Shown here: one piece after another, positions 43,801 through 56,598 of the stretch | Position numbering within the stretch: position 1 is the first letter of the stretch | How the letters are laid out: each line of letters starts with the position of its first letter | NCBI RefSeq assembly: GCF_001577835.2 | Contig: NC_029528.1 | Coordinates: 1,116,001-1,180,000 of the forward strand | Reading direction: 5' to 3' | Origin: Coturnix japonica | Taxonomy: Eukaryota; Chordata; Aves; Galliformes; Phasianidae | Length of the DNA stretch: 64,000 nucleotides | Program-made: the position numbers and the translations under genes | Notes under the pieces: model-generated | Databases searched by the model: none | What the model was told of the DNA's origin: nothing | Seen by the model: the letters and a program-made list of their open reading frames with translations, nothing else

Positions 43801-46800
43801 CCATGGGGATTTAAGAGCTAGTGGCTCACTTAGGATTTGATTTAACGCCCACTGCGATGCGTGGGAATCACTGCTGGATCAGGAGCTGCTGCTTCAGCTT
43901 CTCAGGCACTAATTTGAAAGCATTCTTTAATTTCTTTTCTTATTCTGAGCCTCATTTTCTTCACAGGGTCATTGTGCTGCGGCTCTTGTGCCTGCTGAGC
44001 GGTTAAGGGAGGGAGAGGGGGCTGAGGTTGATGCCAATGTGCTCTGCTAAAGATGTACTTGGTGCTGGTGAGAGCTGCGTTTAATAAACAGAAGGATGTG
44101 CTCTCTGCTTTGGGAATTCATGGCAACCATCTGAATAAAACCTTAAAAATAAGTTCAGAGCAGCACTGCAAAGCTCATCTCCTGCACCCTGAGGGAGCCC
44201 ACGGGTACATTACAGAGTAATCGGGCAGTAGGAATCATGTAACCTCTGGGTTTAACAAAATGCACTCAAGAAGCAGCTCATGAATTTCGCTGTTAAACAG
44301 CCAGAGGCATTAAAGACTTTATGAAATTCGAAGATGCCAGATGAGCCGTGGAGCTGAGTCATCCCACAGACACCTCCAGGGAGAAAAAGCATGGGCTGAG
44401 TTGCTAGTCTTCTTCTGGAGAATAAAAAACACTTCTGAAGATGCTCTGGTGAGCAGCCAGGTACCTGCAAAGGGCCTTTAGCCCATCATGCAAGAACATC
44501 TCACAGCACCTGGAGAAGTATCCCCATGTGGAATGATCCCTTATGGCATCCCTGGCCCCACGGCAGCTCCTGCAGCTCTGGCACCATGAGGTAAGGGCTG
44601 CCCAGTGTCACAGCATGAACTGACAGCAGCACAGCGGGGCTGAGTGGTTCCTTGGATGGGCAGAGCTGTTTAGAGAGCCCTGTGCTCAGCTACCCTGCTT
44701 TGCTCTGCTGTAGCTGCAGGAAACGGGTGGAGGAAAACACAAGAGAAAACATGGTCAGAAGTCTGCTTGTTCTGTTGGGATGTTGTTATCAATGTGGCTG
44801 TGCTGAGCCTGTCTGTGTCCCACAGGAGACACTGCCAGCAGTGCTGCTGCTCAGAGGGAGCGCAGTGCCATACACACACATAATGCGTAACCACATCACC
44901 TGAATGGCCAGGGATTTATATGCCACAGTTTGTCTTCCATGTGCTCTATTCTTTAAAGATGGTTTTTTACAGGGCAGATGCTTGCCAGCCATGGTGCCTG
45001 CAGATGTGCAGGGCAGCAAAGATCTGCTGTGCTCAGCACTTGTAGCTTTTGCCAAGTATTGTACCTTTGGGTGCTGCATTGTGCCAAGTGAAAATGAAAG
45101 TTCCATGGCTCCTCTGCAGTGAGGTCTCCTACCTTGTCTGGGGAGTTTCAAGGTGAAGGGGAATAAAGGTGGAGGGGAAAAGGAAGGCAGGAGGAAAGGA
45201 ATTCTTCCTGTTACAGCATCTCCTGCTGTAACCCTTCTGACAAACTGGCCCAAGGACCAGCAGTGAGTGGCTGCCACCGCTTTGAGCAAGCAGTGCTCAG
45301 CAGTGACTGGATCCTGGGGCTGCACACCCATCCCTGCTGCTCAGTGCTGTGACTGCAGCACTTTGATGTGCCCTGCCAAGATGCTGAGGAGTTTCCTCAG
45401 GCAGGGAAGGTGAGAAAGGAGGTAGGGAAGATGAAGCATTGCTTTGGCCAAGGCTCTTCACTCTGGAGGTGAAAAACAGTCCCTGGCTGTGGCATGCTGT
45501 TTTACTGGTAGTACACAAATATAAAGACACTGCAGTTGGTGACAAGCAGAGCTCAGCAAGAGGAGCTTAATGATCTGCCTTATAAATTAGTGAAATAAAT
45601 CTTGGGACTGGAATGGCAAATTAATGCTCCTCGTTACACTGCAGAGCTTTTATATTTGTTCTGGGAGGGGATAACGAAGACAAACAAGGTGTTGTTTGTG
45701 CCCATACTACATGGAGCCAAGTCTGTGTCAGTGACCTCTTCACCAATTTGTAGGGTCCCCCATTAGCACCAATCATCAGAAATAGCAAAAAAGGCCATGT
45801 TGTCATTTTGCTCAGACTAATGTGTAAATCGGGAGGTGATTGCATCTAAGGAATGTAGGGCACAGTGGAAGCGTGTAGAGCTTCCAGAGGCAGAGGACAG
45901 TGAGATGGGAGCTTGGGGGGCTGTTCCCTGGGCCCTCTGCTCCCTCTGGGTCTGCGGTGACTGAGCTGCTGCTATTCTGCTGGACCTCAGTCTTGTGGAA
46001 AAGCTGAAATCTTGTAAATTCTCCTTGGTTGGACAGGGCCAGACCCTTCGTTGTGATGGCACTGCAGGCAGCTCACCAGGCTGGCCTGCAGCCAGTGGTT
46101 AAGCTTTACAGCTGCCATTCACTTGTGCAAAAGTCCTGCTGCCTTCAGCTGGATTTGGGCTTGAAACAGCAGAATGCAAGAAGAATCTGTTCAGCTGATG
46201 GGTTCATACAGCAGCACTAGCCTCAGCCTGCCACAAAACTACTCCCATTAGTTGGTGAGAATTCTGTACCACATTGCCTCCCTTGTGAACAGCAACATAG
46301 AAAACCAAGACCTGGAGAAGCTGAAGGACTGGTTTTACTGCAAGCTGAACCTAAGATCTATATTTGTCAAATTGCAGCGGTGCAATCTCGGTACTTCTGA
46401 GAGTGTGTTTGTACCTGAAGTCCTACAGTGCCGCATGTACTCATCACAGCCTGCACAAAAACCACCTCTTCCCCTATCTCTCAGCAAGGAGAGAGAGAGC
46501 TGCGTCATGGCACAAAGGTGCTGGCAGCACCCAGCCCTGTGAGCTGTGTGTCACAACCTGTGTCAGGCACGCTGCAAGGCCACGGGTTTGAGTACAGCAC
46601 CAGGGGTTCAGGTGCAGCACCAGCTAATTGCAGCACTTCCCAGCAAAGAGAGCAGAGCTTCCTGGGTGGCACATGATGCAGTGAAGTCAGCTATCTCAGC
46701 TGTGACTTCTTGCTTTTGCTTTGAAGCATGCCCCCTGCTTTCCTCATGGTGCAGCCACAACCAAGCTGTGCAGGTTGATAGCTTTTTAAACAGGAAATGC

Positions 46801-48801
46801 TCCATCCTCATGCCTTGCTTCTGCTGCAGGTTTGATTTACTCCAGAGAAATGCTAAAGTTCAGAGCTGTGATCTGAAGAGGTACAGTCAGGAGTGTAGGC
46901 ACAACTAGCGGACAAGCTTCCAAATGAAACCGAGTCAATCTGGAGCCATTTCCCAACTGCTACAAGATGCTGCCTCCCCAGGTAGCCCCAGCTCTGCCAG
47001 CAGTAACACAAACACACACAAATGCCTCTGTGGTTTCGAGAGCTACAGCAAAAGAAGTGTTTAATGTCACTAAAATGGAGTGACTGACATTTTCCTGCAG
47101 CCCCAAAAGCCAATGATGCTGAAGCACAAAACAAGGCTTCAAATGACCAAGCTGATCAGCAGTCACACCAACAGATATTGAGCAAACAGGATCATTATTA
47201 TTGTTTTTACTCATCTTCAGATGTATGTCACAAGGTGCTTGATCATTAACATTCTCTTAATGAGTTCGTTAGTTCCACACAAAAGCAGAGCAACAAAAAA
47301 AAGGCATCCCTGTCTGTGAGAGCAGCAGCTCAGCCCCTCTTGGAGGCAGCACCACATGAGGGCAGGGGCACCAAGGAGATGGTGTCACCTTCAACATGGT
47401 GCTACAGCACTGGGCTTAATCCAAGGCTGAAAAACACATTCCTGAAGTTGCTGGCTTGGAAAGAAAGGCAAGGCATGCAAACAAGTGTTGCAAGGAAACC
47501 AAAACACCTGACTGGGGCTGAGAGCAGAGCAGGCGCAGAGCTGCTGTCACCTCTGATCACACAGCTCTGCGGTTGCGTTGTGAGCACAGAAGCACAGCAG
47601 GCAGCTACTGCTCTGAGCTCTGCCTCTTCATTTCAAGGCAGCTTTAAATGAGTAATTTTAAAGACGATAATCTCACTGCAAATGTAACTCCAAACAGCAC
47701 GGCCAGCTGCAAGTAATGCATACAGCTCTACTTCAGAGAAGCAATTATGTCTATCATACAGAAGAAAAAACAAAGTGTTAGATCAACAACTCATGCTGCT
47801 GAGATACACGCTGCTTTTCAGAGGCCATGCACAAATTCTGCCATGAAACACCCAACAGAACAAACCCTGCTTTTTCAAATAAATATTGTTTCCAAATAGC
47901 TCAGAACCAAAGACTTTAAATAACAGAATCTGCTGTAGCAGCCTCAGATACCCTGCAGGATCCGATTCCTACTTTCTCACTTCACTCTGTTATACCATCC
48001 CATATAAAACGTGTTCATTCAGGTGGTCATTGACATGTGAAGTGATTGAACCACAGCCAAATGCTCACGGTATCGAGGCATGGTCGGCACCACCTGGGCA
48101 AAGTCCTTTGGGAAGGGAACACAAGGAGAAATGCAAACCGAGCTTCCAACTGAGGTAGACAGATCACGGAGAGAGAGCAACAAGGGTTGGGGTGGGGCTT
48201 TGTTTCCCTTTTAACCTCATCAAGGAAAAGGCAACAATAAAGGCATGTCAGTATTTCTGACAGTGAGAAGTTCCGCTCTGAAAAAACTAAATGCACAATT
48301 TTAAAATAGAAATATTCCTCTTCTGTTACCAAAACAAGCAGAATCATCATAGAAAACTATGCATCTTTCTCCTAATGATTTCAGCCTGCTGTAGAACAAG
48401 CCACGTTAAAGCAGCCAGCTACCAGCCTGCTGTTCACAGTGTAAAACATGCAGCTCTTCAGCTGAGGAACACAGAACAAGAAGCTGTGCCTGCAGCATTT
48501 ATAGCCTGCCTGACACAGAGAGGTTATTCCAACTTTTCAGCCATTAAGTGCAATGTTTGTGGCCTTCATGGGTGTGCTGGTACCTATGGCACTGCAGTGT
48601 TTGTAGGGCAGCTCCCTCTCCTCAGGCTTCTGAGAGCTGGGCTTCATCCAGCAACCTGTAGAGCCAGAACCCCATCACCCATTCAGTTACACTTCCAGAA
48701 AGAAAGACATGGGGAGAGGAAGTCCAACTTACTTCTGTGAGAAAAAAAACCAAGCTCCCCAGTCATAGTACTGAACGATTCTGACCCCAGGAAGGCAGAG
48801 C
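40841..48801. other. Intergenic region between SHROOM1 and SOWAHA (tail-to-tail)
   Basis: The two genes converge on this 8-kb interval. No coding exon, RNA gene or obvious transposable element was recognised. It must contain the SOWAHA 3'UTR at its right end. I saw no AATAAA on the minus strand within the first several hundred bases after the SOWAHA stop; an ATTAAA variant at about 47060 is the first I noticed, so the 3' end is undefined. Confidence 0.55.
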
Positions 48802-50133
48802 TTAATGGCCAAAGAACAGCTCAGAAACTGGCCTGCGCTTCACGACAGCCTCCTCATGTTCCTCCTCCTCCACCACCTCGGAGAGTGAGCAGTACGAAGG
48901 GAATCCCCCTCTGGTTTTCGGCTTCCTCCTGGGGCCTGTGGTGGCAGTCAGCAGCTTGTTCAAGGATGAAGGCTTCCTCAAACCTTTGGTGAGATCGTAG
49001 AAAGCCATGTCATCAGATATGACCCCCAGGAAGGTGCTGGTGGAGCTCAGGATGGATGCGGCGATCTTGGTGCTCTTCTTGATGGGCACCGTGGGTCCTG
49101 TGGAGTGTTGGAGTGTGGGGTCCCCCAGTAAGCGCCTGACCGCCACAGGGGTCCCATCCTTCAAGTATTGGTGTGGCTTTTTCCCGCTGTAGTCCCTCAG
49201 GTCGGTCTTGGCATGGTAGCTGCGGACCAGCATGGAGATGACGGCGTCCCGGCCGTGCATGGCCGCGAGGTGCAGCGCCGTGTAGCCACCATGCGACCTG
49301 GCATCCACGTTGATGTGGGCCCCTTCCTTCTCTGCTACATCGATGATGTTCCTCACCATGTCGCAGTTGCCATTCTTGGCAGCCCAGTGCAGGGCGGTGA
49401 AGCCCGAGATGAAATCCCTCCGGGCCGCCAGGCTGGCATCACCCAACAGCAGCCCGTGGAGCTGCTGGGACCACTGCCCCTCAGCCGCCATCAGCAGCCA
49501 GCGGTGCTCAGCCTCCTCCAGCGGCACCTCTGTCAGCTCCTCGCTGGTCCGGTGACTCTTGGGGACCCGGCGCAGACTGGGCGAGTGGCACCCGCCGTCC
49601 TCCTCCTCGTGTACGGGCGATACAGCGCTATCCGGCTCTTCGGACGGCCCCGGGGCCGTAGCGGAGTTGGGGGCAGCCGGGGCCGGCACGCAGCGCACCG
49701 GCAGCATGCAGGGCTTGGGGAGCGGCTCCTTGCGGGCATTGGCCCCGCCGGCAGGTAGCGGCACCCCGCCGCCTCCAGCCTGGAAGATCCCGCGGAGCTC
49801 GGACACGGCTCGAGGCGACGGCAGCTCCTCGGGGGCCGGCGGGGACAGCCGCCCTTCGCTCGGGGGCTCGGAACCTCCATCCTCGCGCTGCTCCGGGGGC
49901 GGTCCGGGCCGCAGGTGTCTCCGTAGCACTACGAACTTGGTGCCTTGCCGCTCCTTCACCACCGCCACGGCGTTCACCGCCTCCTTGAAGCGCTCCCTCC
50001 GCTCCGCCCGCTCCGGCGCGTCCCCGCCGGTCTCCAGCAGCGGCCGGAAGGCGCCCAGCAGCTCCGCGTTGCTCGCCCACCCGCCGCGCTCCCGCAGGAA
50101 GCCCAGCACGGCGGCGGGGCTGAGCTCCTCCAT
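48802..50133 (-). CDS. SOWAHA: SOWAHA, sosondowah ankyrin repeat protein A (intronless, 443 residues)
   Basis: The protein starts MEELSPAAVLGFLRERGG. Its first 75 residues form the conserved SOWAH N-terminal domain, with ASNAELLGAFRPLL and the VVKERQGTKFVVLR signature. The low-complexity middle carries the family motif KPCMLPVRCVPAPA (residues 140-153). Two ankyrin repeats follow, GFTALHWAAKNGNCDMV (from 244) and GGYTALHLAAMHGRDAV (from 282), then a conserved tail with ASILSSTSTFLGVISDDM. Human SOWAHA is also a single-exon gene but longer (about 550 residues) in the disordered parts. The role of the family is poorly known; ankyrin repeats imply protein binding. I chose the ATG at 50133-50131 because it aligns with the mammalian N-terminus, although the frame is open to another ATG at 50715. 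The stop is TAA at 48804-48802. Confidence 0.93.
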   Translation of the reverse strand: MEELSPAAVLGFLRERGGWASNAELLGAFRPLLETGGDAPERAERRERFKEAVNAVAVVKERQGTKFVVLRRHLRPGPPPEQREDGGSEPPSEGRLSPPAPEELPSPRAVSELRGIFQAGGGGVPLPAGGANARKEPLPKPCMLPVRCVPAPAAPNSATAPGPSEEPDSAVSPVHEEEDGGCHSPSLRRVPKSHRTSEELTEVPLEEAEHRWLLMAAEGQWSQQLHGLLLGDASLAARRDFISGFTALHWAAKNGNCDMVRNIIDVAEKEGAHINVDARSHGGYTALHLAAMHGRDAVISMLVRSYHAKTDLRDYSGKKPHQYLKDGTPVAVRRLLGDPTLQHSTGPTVPIKKSTKIAASILSSTSTFLGVISDDMAFYDLTKGLRKPSSLNKLLTATTGPRRKPKTRGGFPSYCSLSEVVEEEEHEEAVVKRRPVSELFFGH

Positions 50134-50480
50134 CCCGCAGCCACAGGTGGGGCCGTCGCAGCGCTCCGCAGCCCGAACCCCCCGAGGCGGAGCTGCCGGG
50201 ACCGGCGGACAGCGCGCACCTGCGGCCGCTACCGCGGAGGTGACGGAGCCGCCCGCGCTGCCGCCTCCGTCGATAAAAGCGGAGCGGGGCGGTCCGGCCG
50301 CGCCTCTCTCCTTTCTCCTCCCCGCGGGGCGGTGCTGCGCTGTAAGCAATCCCCGGGCAGGTGAGGGGTGAGGGGCAGGTGACGGCCCGGCTCCTTCCGC
50401 CGCTCTCCTCCCCCCCGAGGGCGGATGGGAAGCGGCAGTCGGGCTCTCGGGGCCAACTTTGGTTCGCTGCAGTATTTCAG
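49550..50480. promoter_or_regulatory. SOWAHA: CpG island covering SOWAHA 5' end and promoter
   Basis: CpG dinucleotides are dense from about 49550 to 50480, covering the first part of the coding sequence and about 350 bases upstream. Several GC-box-like GGGCGG words occur, for example near 50287 and 50327. A weak TATA-like CTTTTATC can be read on the minus strand near 50271-50280, about 140 bases before the ATG. The exact start site is not determinable. Confidence 0.65.
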
Positions 50481-53400
50481 CGCAGAGTTTCTGGAGCCGT
50501 GTGTTTGGCTGGGGGGCGGGGGGGGAGAAAGGAGCCTCTGCTGCTCGGGGAAGCAATGTGTACACCCGTCTGTGTTCCCCGGGCTGTGACAGACTCACCT
50601 CCCCGCAGCAGCGAAGCGCAGCCGTGAGTCCTGCTGCGTTTGTCCCACTGCGTTTGTTATGTCGCAGCCTGGCTAATGCAGGAGGTGCGCTCGGCTCTCG
50701 CACCAAACGCTCCATCGGCCGATTCCACTTCCAGCTCTTTAAAACGATGATTTCTGGCTCTGAGTTGGCTCTTAGTGCAGCTTTGAGAAGCGGTTGGAGC
50801 TCTGCTCTCCAAAGATGCTGCTCATCAGTGGCTCCGTGACAGCACCTGGCCCCAGCGGGGGCAAAAGGATGGGTGGATGGCTCTGCACTGTGAAATACGT
50901 TCTGTTGTATGTGCTGCTATGTGTATGAATGTACCTCTGCTGTGTGTTTATCTTTTGGCTACATAGTAACTACTACAACGCTGCATCTGTATAAATGATG
51001 AAGCCTTCGCAGTGTGCCTGCATGTGAGAGAGGAGCTGTGTTCTCTTTTCATGCAGAGAACTGCCTGACTGTGCTGCCATATCAATTGCTTCTGCTCGAG
51101 CACTTCTCTTAATGTAATTATTGTTCTCAGCTCTACGGAAGAAAGAAGCCTCGGAGAAACGCCTTTCCCCAGGAGGAGGTGGAGGATTGGAGCCCCGCTG
51201 CAGGGGCGACACTCAGCCAAACTTGTTTTCTCCTCTGCTGAGAGATCAGTGAATTGATTCCTGAGTGACTGAACAGTTTGTCTAGGAAAACAGCAAGAGA
51301 GAACACAAAGCAAACAGAGTCAGCGCGGCACAGAGACAGACAGAAGTAACTGTTTGCATGAGGATGGATGGGAAAAAAAACAGGGTTTAGTTCTCACTGT
51401 CTTAGAGCTTCACTGACATGGAATGTCAGCCTGGGCCCAAATCTCCATGTTGAAGGCGGTTTGAGGTGCAGCAGCCTCCACGCAGCACACCTCTCTCCTT
51501 TCTGCCTCTCCACACCCACCTGTGGCGGTGGAAGGGATTGCTCAGCCCTTCCCTTGGCAGCCCTTCCCCTCCCGGTTCCATCATTGTGCAGAGCTCTGGA
51601 AAAGCTATTTTGTCTCTTGCTCACGAGCTGGCACTGAGCCAGCTCCTCAGAATCGGTTTGCTGCTTTAGTGTTCTTTCACACAATAATAGCACGCAGTCT
51701 TTATGCTGCTCATAGCAATTCAGCGTTTCTATGGGCATCGTACACCTCTCATTACTGCCTTTAGAGATGGCTGTACAGTAACCTCGCCCTCTGCTGAGGG
51801 AGCTGCTGGTGTGTGGGGTGTCAGTATATTAGCAATGCCTTCCAGCTTATGGCATCCCTGCAGATCTGCCTTGCCTACTGCAGGGAGCTAATAATGAACG
51901 AGCATCCAAAAATGAGCTGCTATGCCTTGGTTTCAATGTTAATTTCTCTTCCTTACTGGAATCTGTTGCAAGCATAAGAGAATCTCAGCAGTCCCTGATG
52001 TTGACATATAAATTCCAGAGTGTAGTGCTGTGTGTGTCCTCTTTGCCAACGTTTCCCTTTATCTACTGATGTCTTTGTGTTGCTCACCTTCCAGGCTCAG
52101 CACAGCAGGATCAGATCCCAATGAGCTCCACCTCCTTTACTCAGTGCTGGGCGTACTCAGGTCACACCGTGCAGCAGAAGTTAAGCTGCTTGAATGAGTG
52201 TTATTAATACAGATAATAAATGAGCCCAGAGCATTATGGGCATTGCTTGCCCGTCATCGGGAACTTCCAGCCTTAAGAAGTTCTGCTGCTTTTTTTGTGT
52301 CACCAAAAACCTATAAAGCAAATATTTTGTGTGAGGATATTTTAGGGAGCTCCGTGGGCTGCTCCTGGGAGACTTCAAGCCAACTGCTATATGTCTCAGT
52401 GTTTCTGATTTACTGCCTGGGATAAAAGCAATGTACAGAAACCCACGATTCATTTCATTTGCTGCTACTTTTTAAATCACCACTATTGCAGCTCACTGCT
52501 TCTGTGCCGTGAGCCCCGACAGCTCCTCTGATTTGGATTAAGAAGTTCTACCTCCAGGAGAGCTGACTTGCCCTGAAATGAAGTCAGAGCAGAATGACAG
52601 CGCTCACCATTTTCCAGTTTCATCGTTGATATTTCCATGTGAAACAAAGAGGATGCATTGTGAGGGGGAAACAGCTCCTCCTTTGTGCCATGGAGAAATG
52701 CAGTAACCTTCAATGGATAAACAAGTGAGCAAAGGTCTGGGAAGGGGTGGGGGTGAGGGCTGTTTGCGGATAAAAGACAGCAAGGTTCAGCTCTAACACC
52801 AGGATCTCAGCCATTCAGATGCAGCCATCCACATGTCTTGGAGTTTGTGGTTATGAAACACTGCTTGTTCCACATGGATGGTGGCACCACCTCCCCCTAC
52901 CATCCCATTTTTCAGGTGGTGCCCATAAACCTGGTGGGCTCCTGCCTGAAGCGATGCAGACCTGCCTTGTCATTCCAGCAGAGCTTTGTGAACCCAGCGT
53001 GAGGTGCAGTGTGGGAGTGCTGCCCTTCAGTGCAAGGAAGGAAAATACAGGGTCTGTTTCCAGCCATCCCAACCAAACTGCTGGGATCACTTGGAAAATG
53101 GACCACAACTGGCTCTACTTGCAGCTGAGGAAGATGGCACTTGTGTAGAAAACCCTTCTAAGTCCCATATGTTGTCAGTGCAACCAAAGCAAGTCGATAG
53201 AAGTTCTTGTGCTGCTAAAAACAAACCGAAACCTTTTGATTTCTAACTCTACCCAGGGTTAAATACTGCATGAAATAAACAGTTACCAAGAAGCTGCTTC
53301 CTCTGGCCTGTGCTGCAGAATGTGAGAAGGCTTTGTTTATCTGCACCACCTGGACTGGAGGACGAAGGATTTTATGCAGCCCTGACATCCCCAGGAAGCT

Positions 53401-56400
53401 GTTCCTTCCCTGGGACAGAGGGCTGCCAGGGTTGTGTGTGCCCACAGAATCATAGAATGGCCCGGGTTGAAAAGGACCTCAAAGATCATCCAGTTTTGAC
53501 CCCCCCACTATGGACAGGATCAGCAGCCACTGGATCAGGCTGCTCAGAGCCACATCCAGCCTGGTCTTGAGATAGAACATCCAAACTCTGACCTAAATTC
53601 GCCATGGATTTAGCAGGTACAAATATTCCTCCAAACATAGAATCCTTGCAGGAGTATCCAGCACCACTGCAATAAAATTAATTTCCTGAGTCATTAGGAA
53701 TGATTTGCATAATAACAGATGCCTTAGCAGTTAAAGGAGGCACCAAATCCAATTCTCTCCTCTTGAACCTGTTCTTTTGCACCTGAAATGACTGTGAGCC
53801 TTTACATCGCCTTTATGCTGTGCTCCACACTGTCAGCACTACTAATGGACAAAGGTGAGGAGAGTGATGGCACCGCAGGTCTCAGCAGCACAGCTGAAAG
53901 CCAGAGCCAAACATCAGCACTGCCCTGTGCTCTGCTGCAGTGCCTTGGAATTTCCTTCATGTCATGGAATTTCCTTCCAGCAGTAGATCTTTGCATCTGA
54001 CCTGAGGCTCAGTGATACCAGCAGCTGGTGCAGATCACCCTGTGTGAGCCTCCTACAATGTTCTGTGCTGTGTGATCAGGGAAAAGGGCTTTTAATGAAT
54101 GGAACTCAACACATCTGGCATAATGGGATTTAAGCAAGTGTCACGCTAGAGCATTATGTAGTGCTAAATCAGGACTGCAAAGGCTGCTTGTAATATATAA
54201 AAAAGAGTAGTTTTAAAACATCAAGTCTGTTAATCTTTGCTTCTTTGTAATGCTTAAAAACTTCTGTCTCTATGCAAGCAGTTCTAGTTGCATCTGAACA
54301 CCAGAAATATCAGATTTGGGCTTTTTTCTTTTTTCCTAAAGGACTCAGAACTGAGAACCTTCAGGAATTGGCCACAGCAGCAGCAAGGCTGCAGAGTGAG
54401 AGCCTGTTCTGGATGAACATCTTTGGCAGGACTAAGTGAGCAGCACAGATTTGCTACCATTGGCAGCTGCAGCACAAGGCAGCACGAACCAAGAGCTGTG
54501 TTTGTGACTGCAAGATACATTTCTTGTTTCTTTTTCTTTTTTTTGGTCATTTTTGGAGTTTAGAGAAAACGAATTAATGGATGCTGGTCAGCAACGCCCT
54601 TTGTAGAGACATGCAGTGCTTCTGCAGCCTGTCTGCAGCCAGAGCAAATGGACGGACTATCAGAACTCATTGAGCTGCAGGTACTGCACTCAGGAAGGAC
54701 AAGAAAACTCTTCTTAACTGCACTGGATTGATTGTACTTCAAAAAGCAAATAACAGCTCCCTAGAAAATGCCTTGGAATCACTTAAGTGACAAACAACCT
54801 GCTTCCTGATCTCCAGTCCCCTGAGCACGAGCACTTGATGACCTTTGCCTCCTTCATTCATTAATCTACACCTAATTTTCATATCCTGTTTTATTCCTCC
54901 AGGGCAGCACAGTCACCTTCTGGGACGAGCAGTGCTGTGCAGAGCTCCTGCAGTGTGATTCAGGTGGGTCCCCAGGAGAGCTGGGATGAATTGGGATCAT
55001 GTTGGGGTGTAACACAGGATTTTGCACTGCTGGGAATGCAGCAACTCTGTGCCCACTAGGACAGTGTGGTCTCATTAATTTATATTGTGGTGGGAGCAAG
55101 AGACCTTTGGAAAGATCACAAATAGCTGGTAAGGGAGAAGATGGAAGTTATATGGAGTGCAGGTCATAGAGTATTATAATGAAGTATAAGTTCCACTTTA
55201 AATTGGTTGCTTGAGGTCTGTTTGAATGTGCTTTAGGGCACTACAGGGGCTGGTGCTTTTATGGATAATGAATATAAAGGGACTGACATACTGGCTGTCT
55301 CCCCTTTGCTTTCTCTTACCAAGAGGTTGAAATGTGGCAAACCTTTTTAAAAGGCAAAGCAAGGTTGTTCATTACTTCCTAATAAGTGGAGCTTTATAAC
55401 TACATCATCATTAGTTAATGACTCTATTTGAGGCCTTTCTTTGTGCAGGATGCTGGAGCTCAAGCTGTGGTGGTGTAGGAGCCCCTGAGTCGATAATGCT
55501 GAGTCCTGCAGACAGAACCACCCCACGTAAACTCTGCCTGGTCTGTTCCTTGACGGGTGGCTGCCTGCCTTCACCCTGCACTTCTTCCTGTGCAGCAGAG
55601 CATGCCTTCCTCTTCCTCCCGGGGGCTCACACTGGCTGCTTGTTCCTCCTCAGTCCTGAGCAGCACCAGTTAGGGCTGAGGTTGGTAAAGAACACTTAGC
55701 AAAGAGGTCTGAGTGTGTGTCCGAAGGTACTGAAGGGATTCCTGCTGTGCTCACAGGAACTGCTGCCTTTTTGTTCAGACAGCAGCTTTTCACTGGCCCT
55801 CAGGTGTAGCAAGTTGTAAGCAGACCTGACCTGCTTGGTGGCCTCCACGTGCTCCTCAGCTGTGCTTTTGCACTCTTTACCCAGGCTCACGTTCCATTTG
55901 GAGGCACACATTGCTCCAGTCGAGGACGAGGAGGAAAAAACGAGGACATCGGGGCTAAACTGATGTCAAGAGTGGGGAAAGCTGAGGCGTGCCGCACGGC
56001 AGGGATGCAGGTGCAGTGTGGTGAGCAGCGGTGCGACAACGAGCCGGTGGCTGTGAGCAGCTCCTCCCGGTCGGAACATTGCAGCAGAGGGCACCACAAA
56101 GCACATCTCCGCTGGGAGCGAACAGCTGGTGCAGCGCTGCAGAGCTGAGGAGCCGGGACGGGGCTCTCCCCAACTTCAGCACCCACCGCGGGCAGCACGC
56201 AGCCCAACGGCACTACGGAGAGAGAACAACGTGGCTGCAGAGCGGGGCCGGCGACACGCGGAGCATCGCTGCGGGAACGGCCGCTCCCGTAGCTCCGGTG
56301 CCGCCAGCGGAACGGAGCGGAGCGGGACAGAACAGAACGGAGCGGGACGCCCCGCCCGCAGCGCAGGCGGCATCGCGGGGCACCCCCGGCCCTGAGCGCA

Positions 56401-56568
56401 GCGGCCGCCCCCGGGAGGGGACCGTGACGGCGCGGCGGCCGCTCCCGCCCCTCCCCGCCCCTCGCCCGGTGCCGGCGGAGGGGAGTTTCCAGGAAGTGGC
56501 CATATTGGATCCATTCAGCCGCAGCCACTCGGGGCGGGCAGAGTCCCGCGCTGTGCTCAGCTCCGGCC
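50134..56568. other. Spacer between divergent SOWAHA and SEPTIN8 promoters
   Basis: The two genes are transcribed away from each other from CpG islands at the ends of this 6.4-kb interval. The middle is ordinary unique sequence with one CR1 fragment (53444-53583). No coding exon is recognised. Open frames in the islands (for example minus strand 55887-56579) are what CpG-rich DNA gives by chance. Confidence 0.6.
53444..53583 (-). repeat. CR1 LINE fragment, 3' end
   Basis: The plus strand reads CAGAATCATAGAATGGCCCG, GTTGAAAAGGACCTCAAAGA, TCATCCAGTTTTGACCCCCC and GAGCCACATCCAGCCTGGTC. This is the reverse complement of the CR1 3' end, about 140 bases long, 5'-truncated and non-coding. Confidence 0.92.
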
Positions 56569-56598
56569 ATGGCCGCCACCGACCTGGAGCGCTTCTCG
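56569..56598 (+). CDS. SEPTIN8: SEPTIN8 first coding exon (partial gene)
   Basis: Ten codons read MAATDLERFS and end in phase 0 at the donor GTGAGG (56599-56604). This is the known N-terminus of SEPTIN8, and the gene sits at the expected syntenic place next to SOWAHA. Septin 8 is a GTP-binding protein of the SEPT6 group that polymerises with other septins into filaments at membranes and the cytoskeleton, with roles including vesicle traffic. The GTPase domain and coiled coil lie in later exons beyond the window; the next exon should begin NAEPEPRSLS or similar and was not found before base 64000. The ATG is in a good context (GGCCATGGCC). Confidence 0.9.

Noticed and set aside
49168-50371. 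Plus-strand open frames of 196 and 270 codons antisense to SOWAHA.
   Set aside because: They are shadows of the GC-rich SOWAHA coding sequence and its island.
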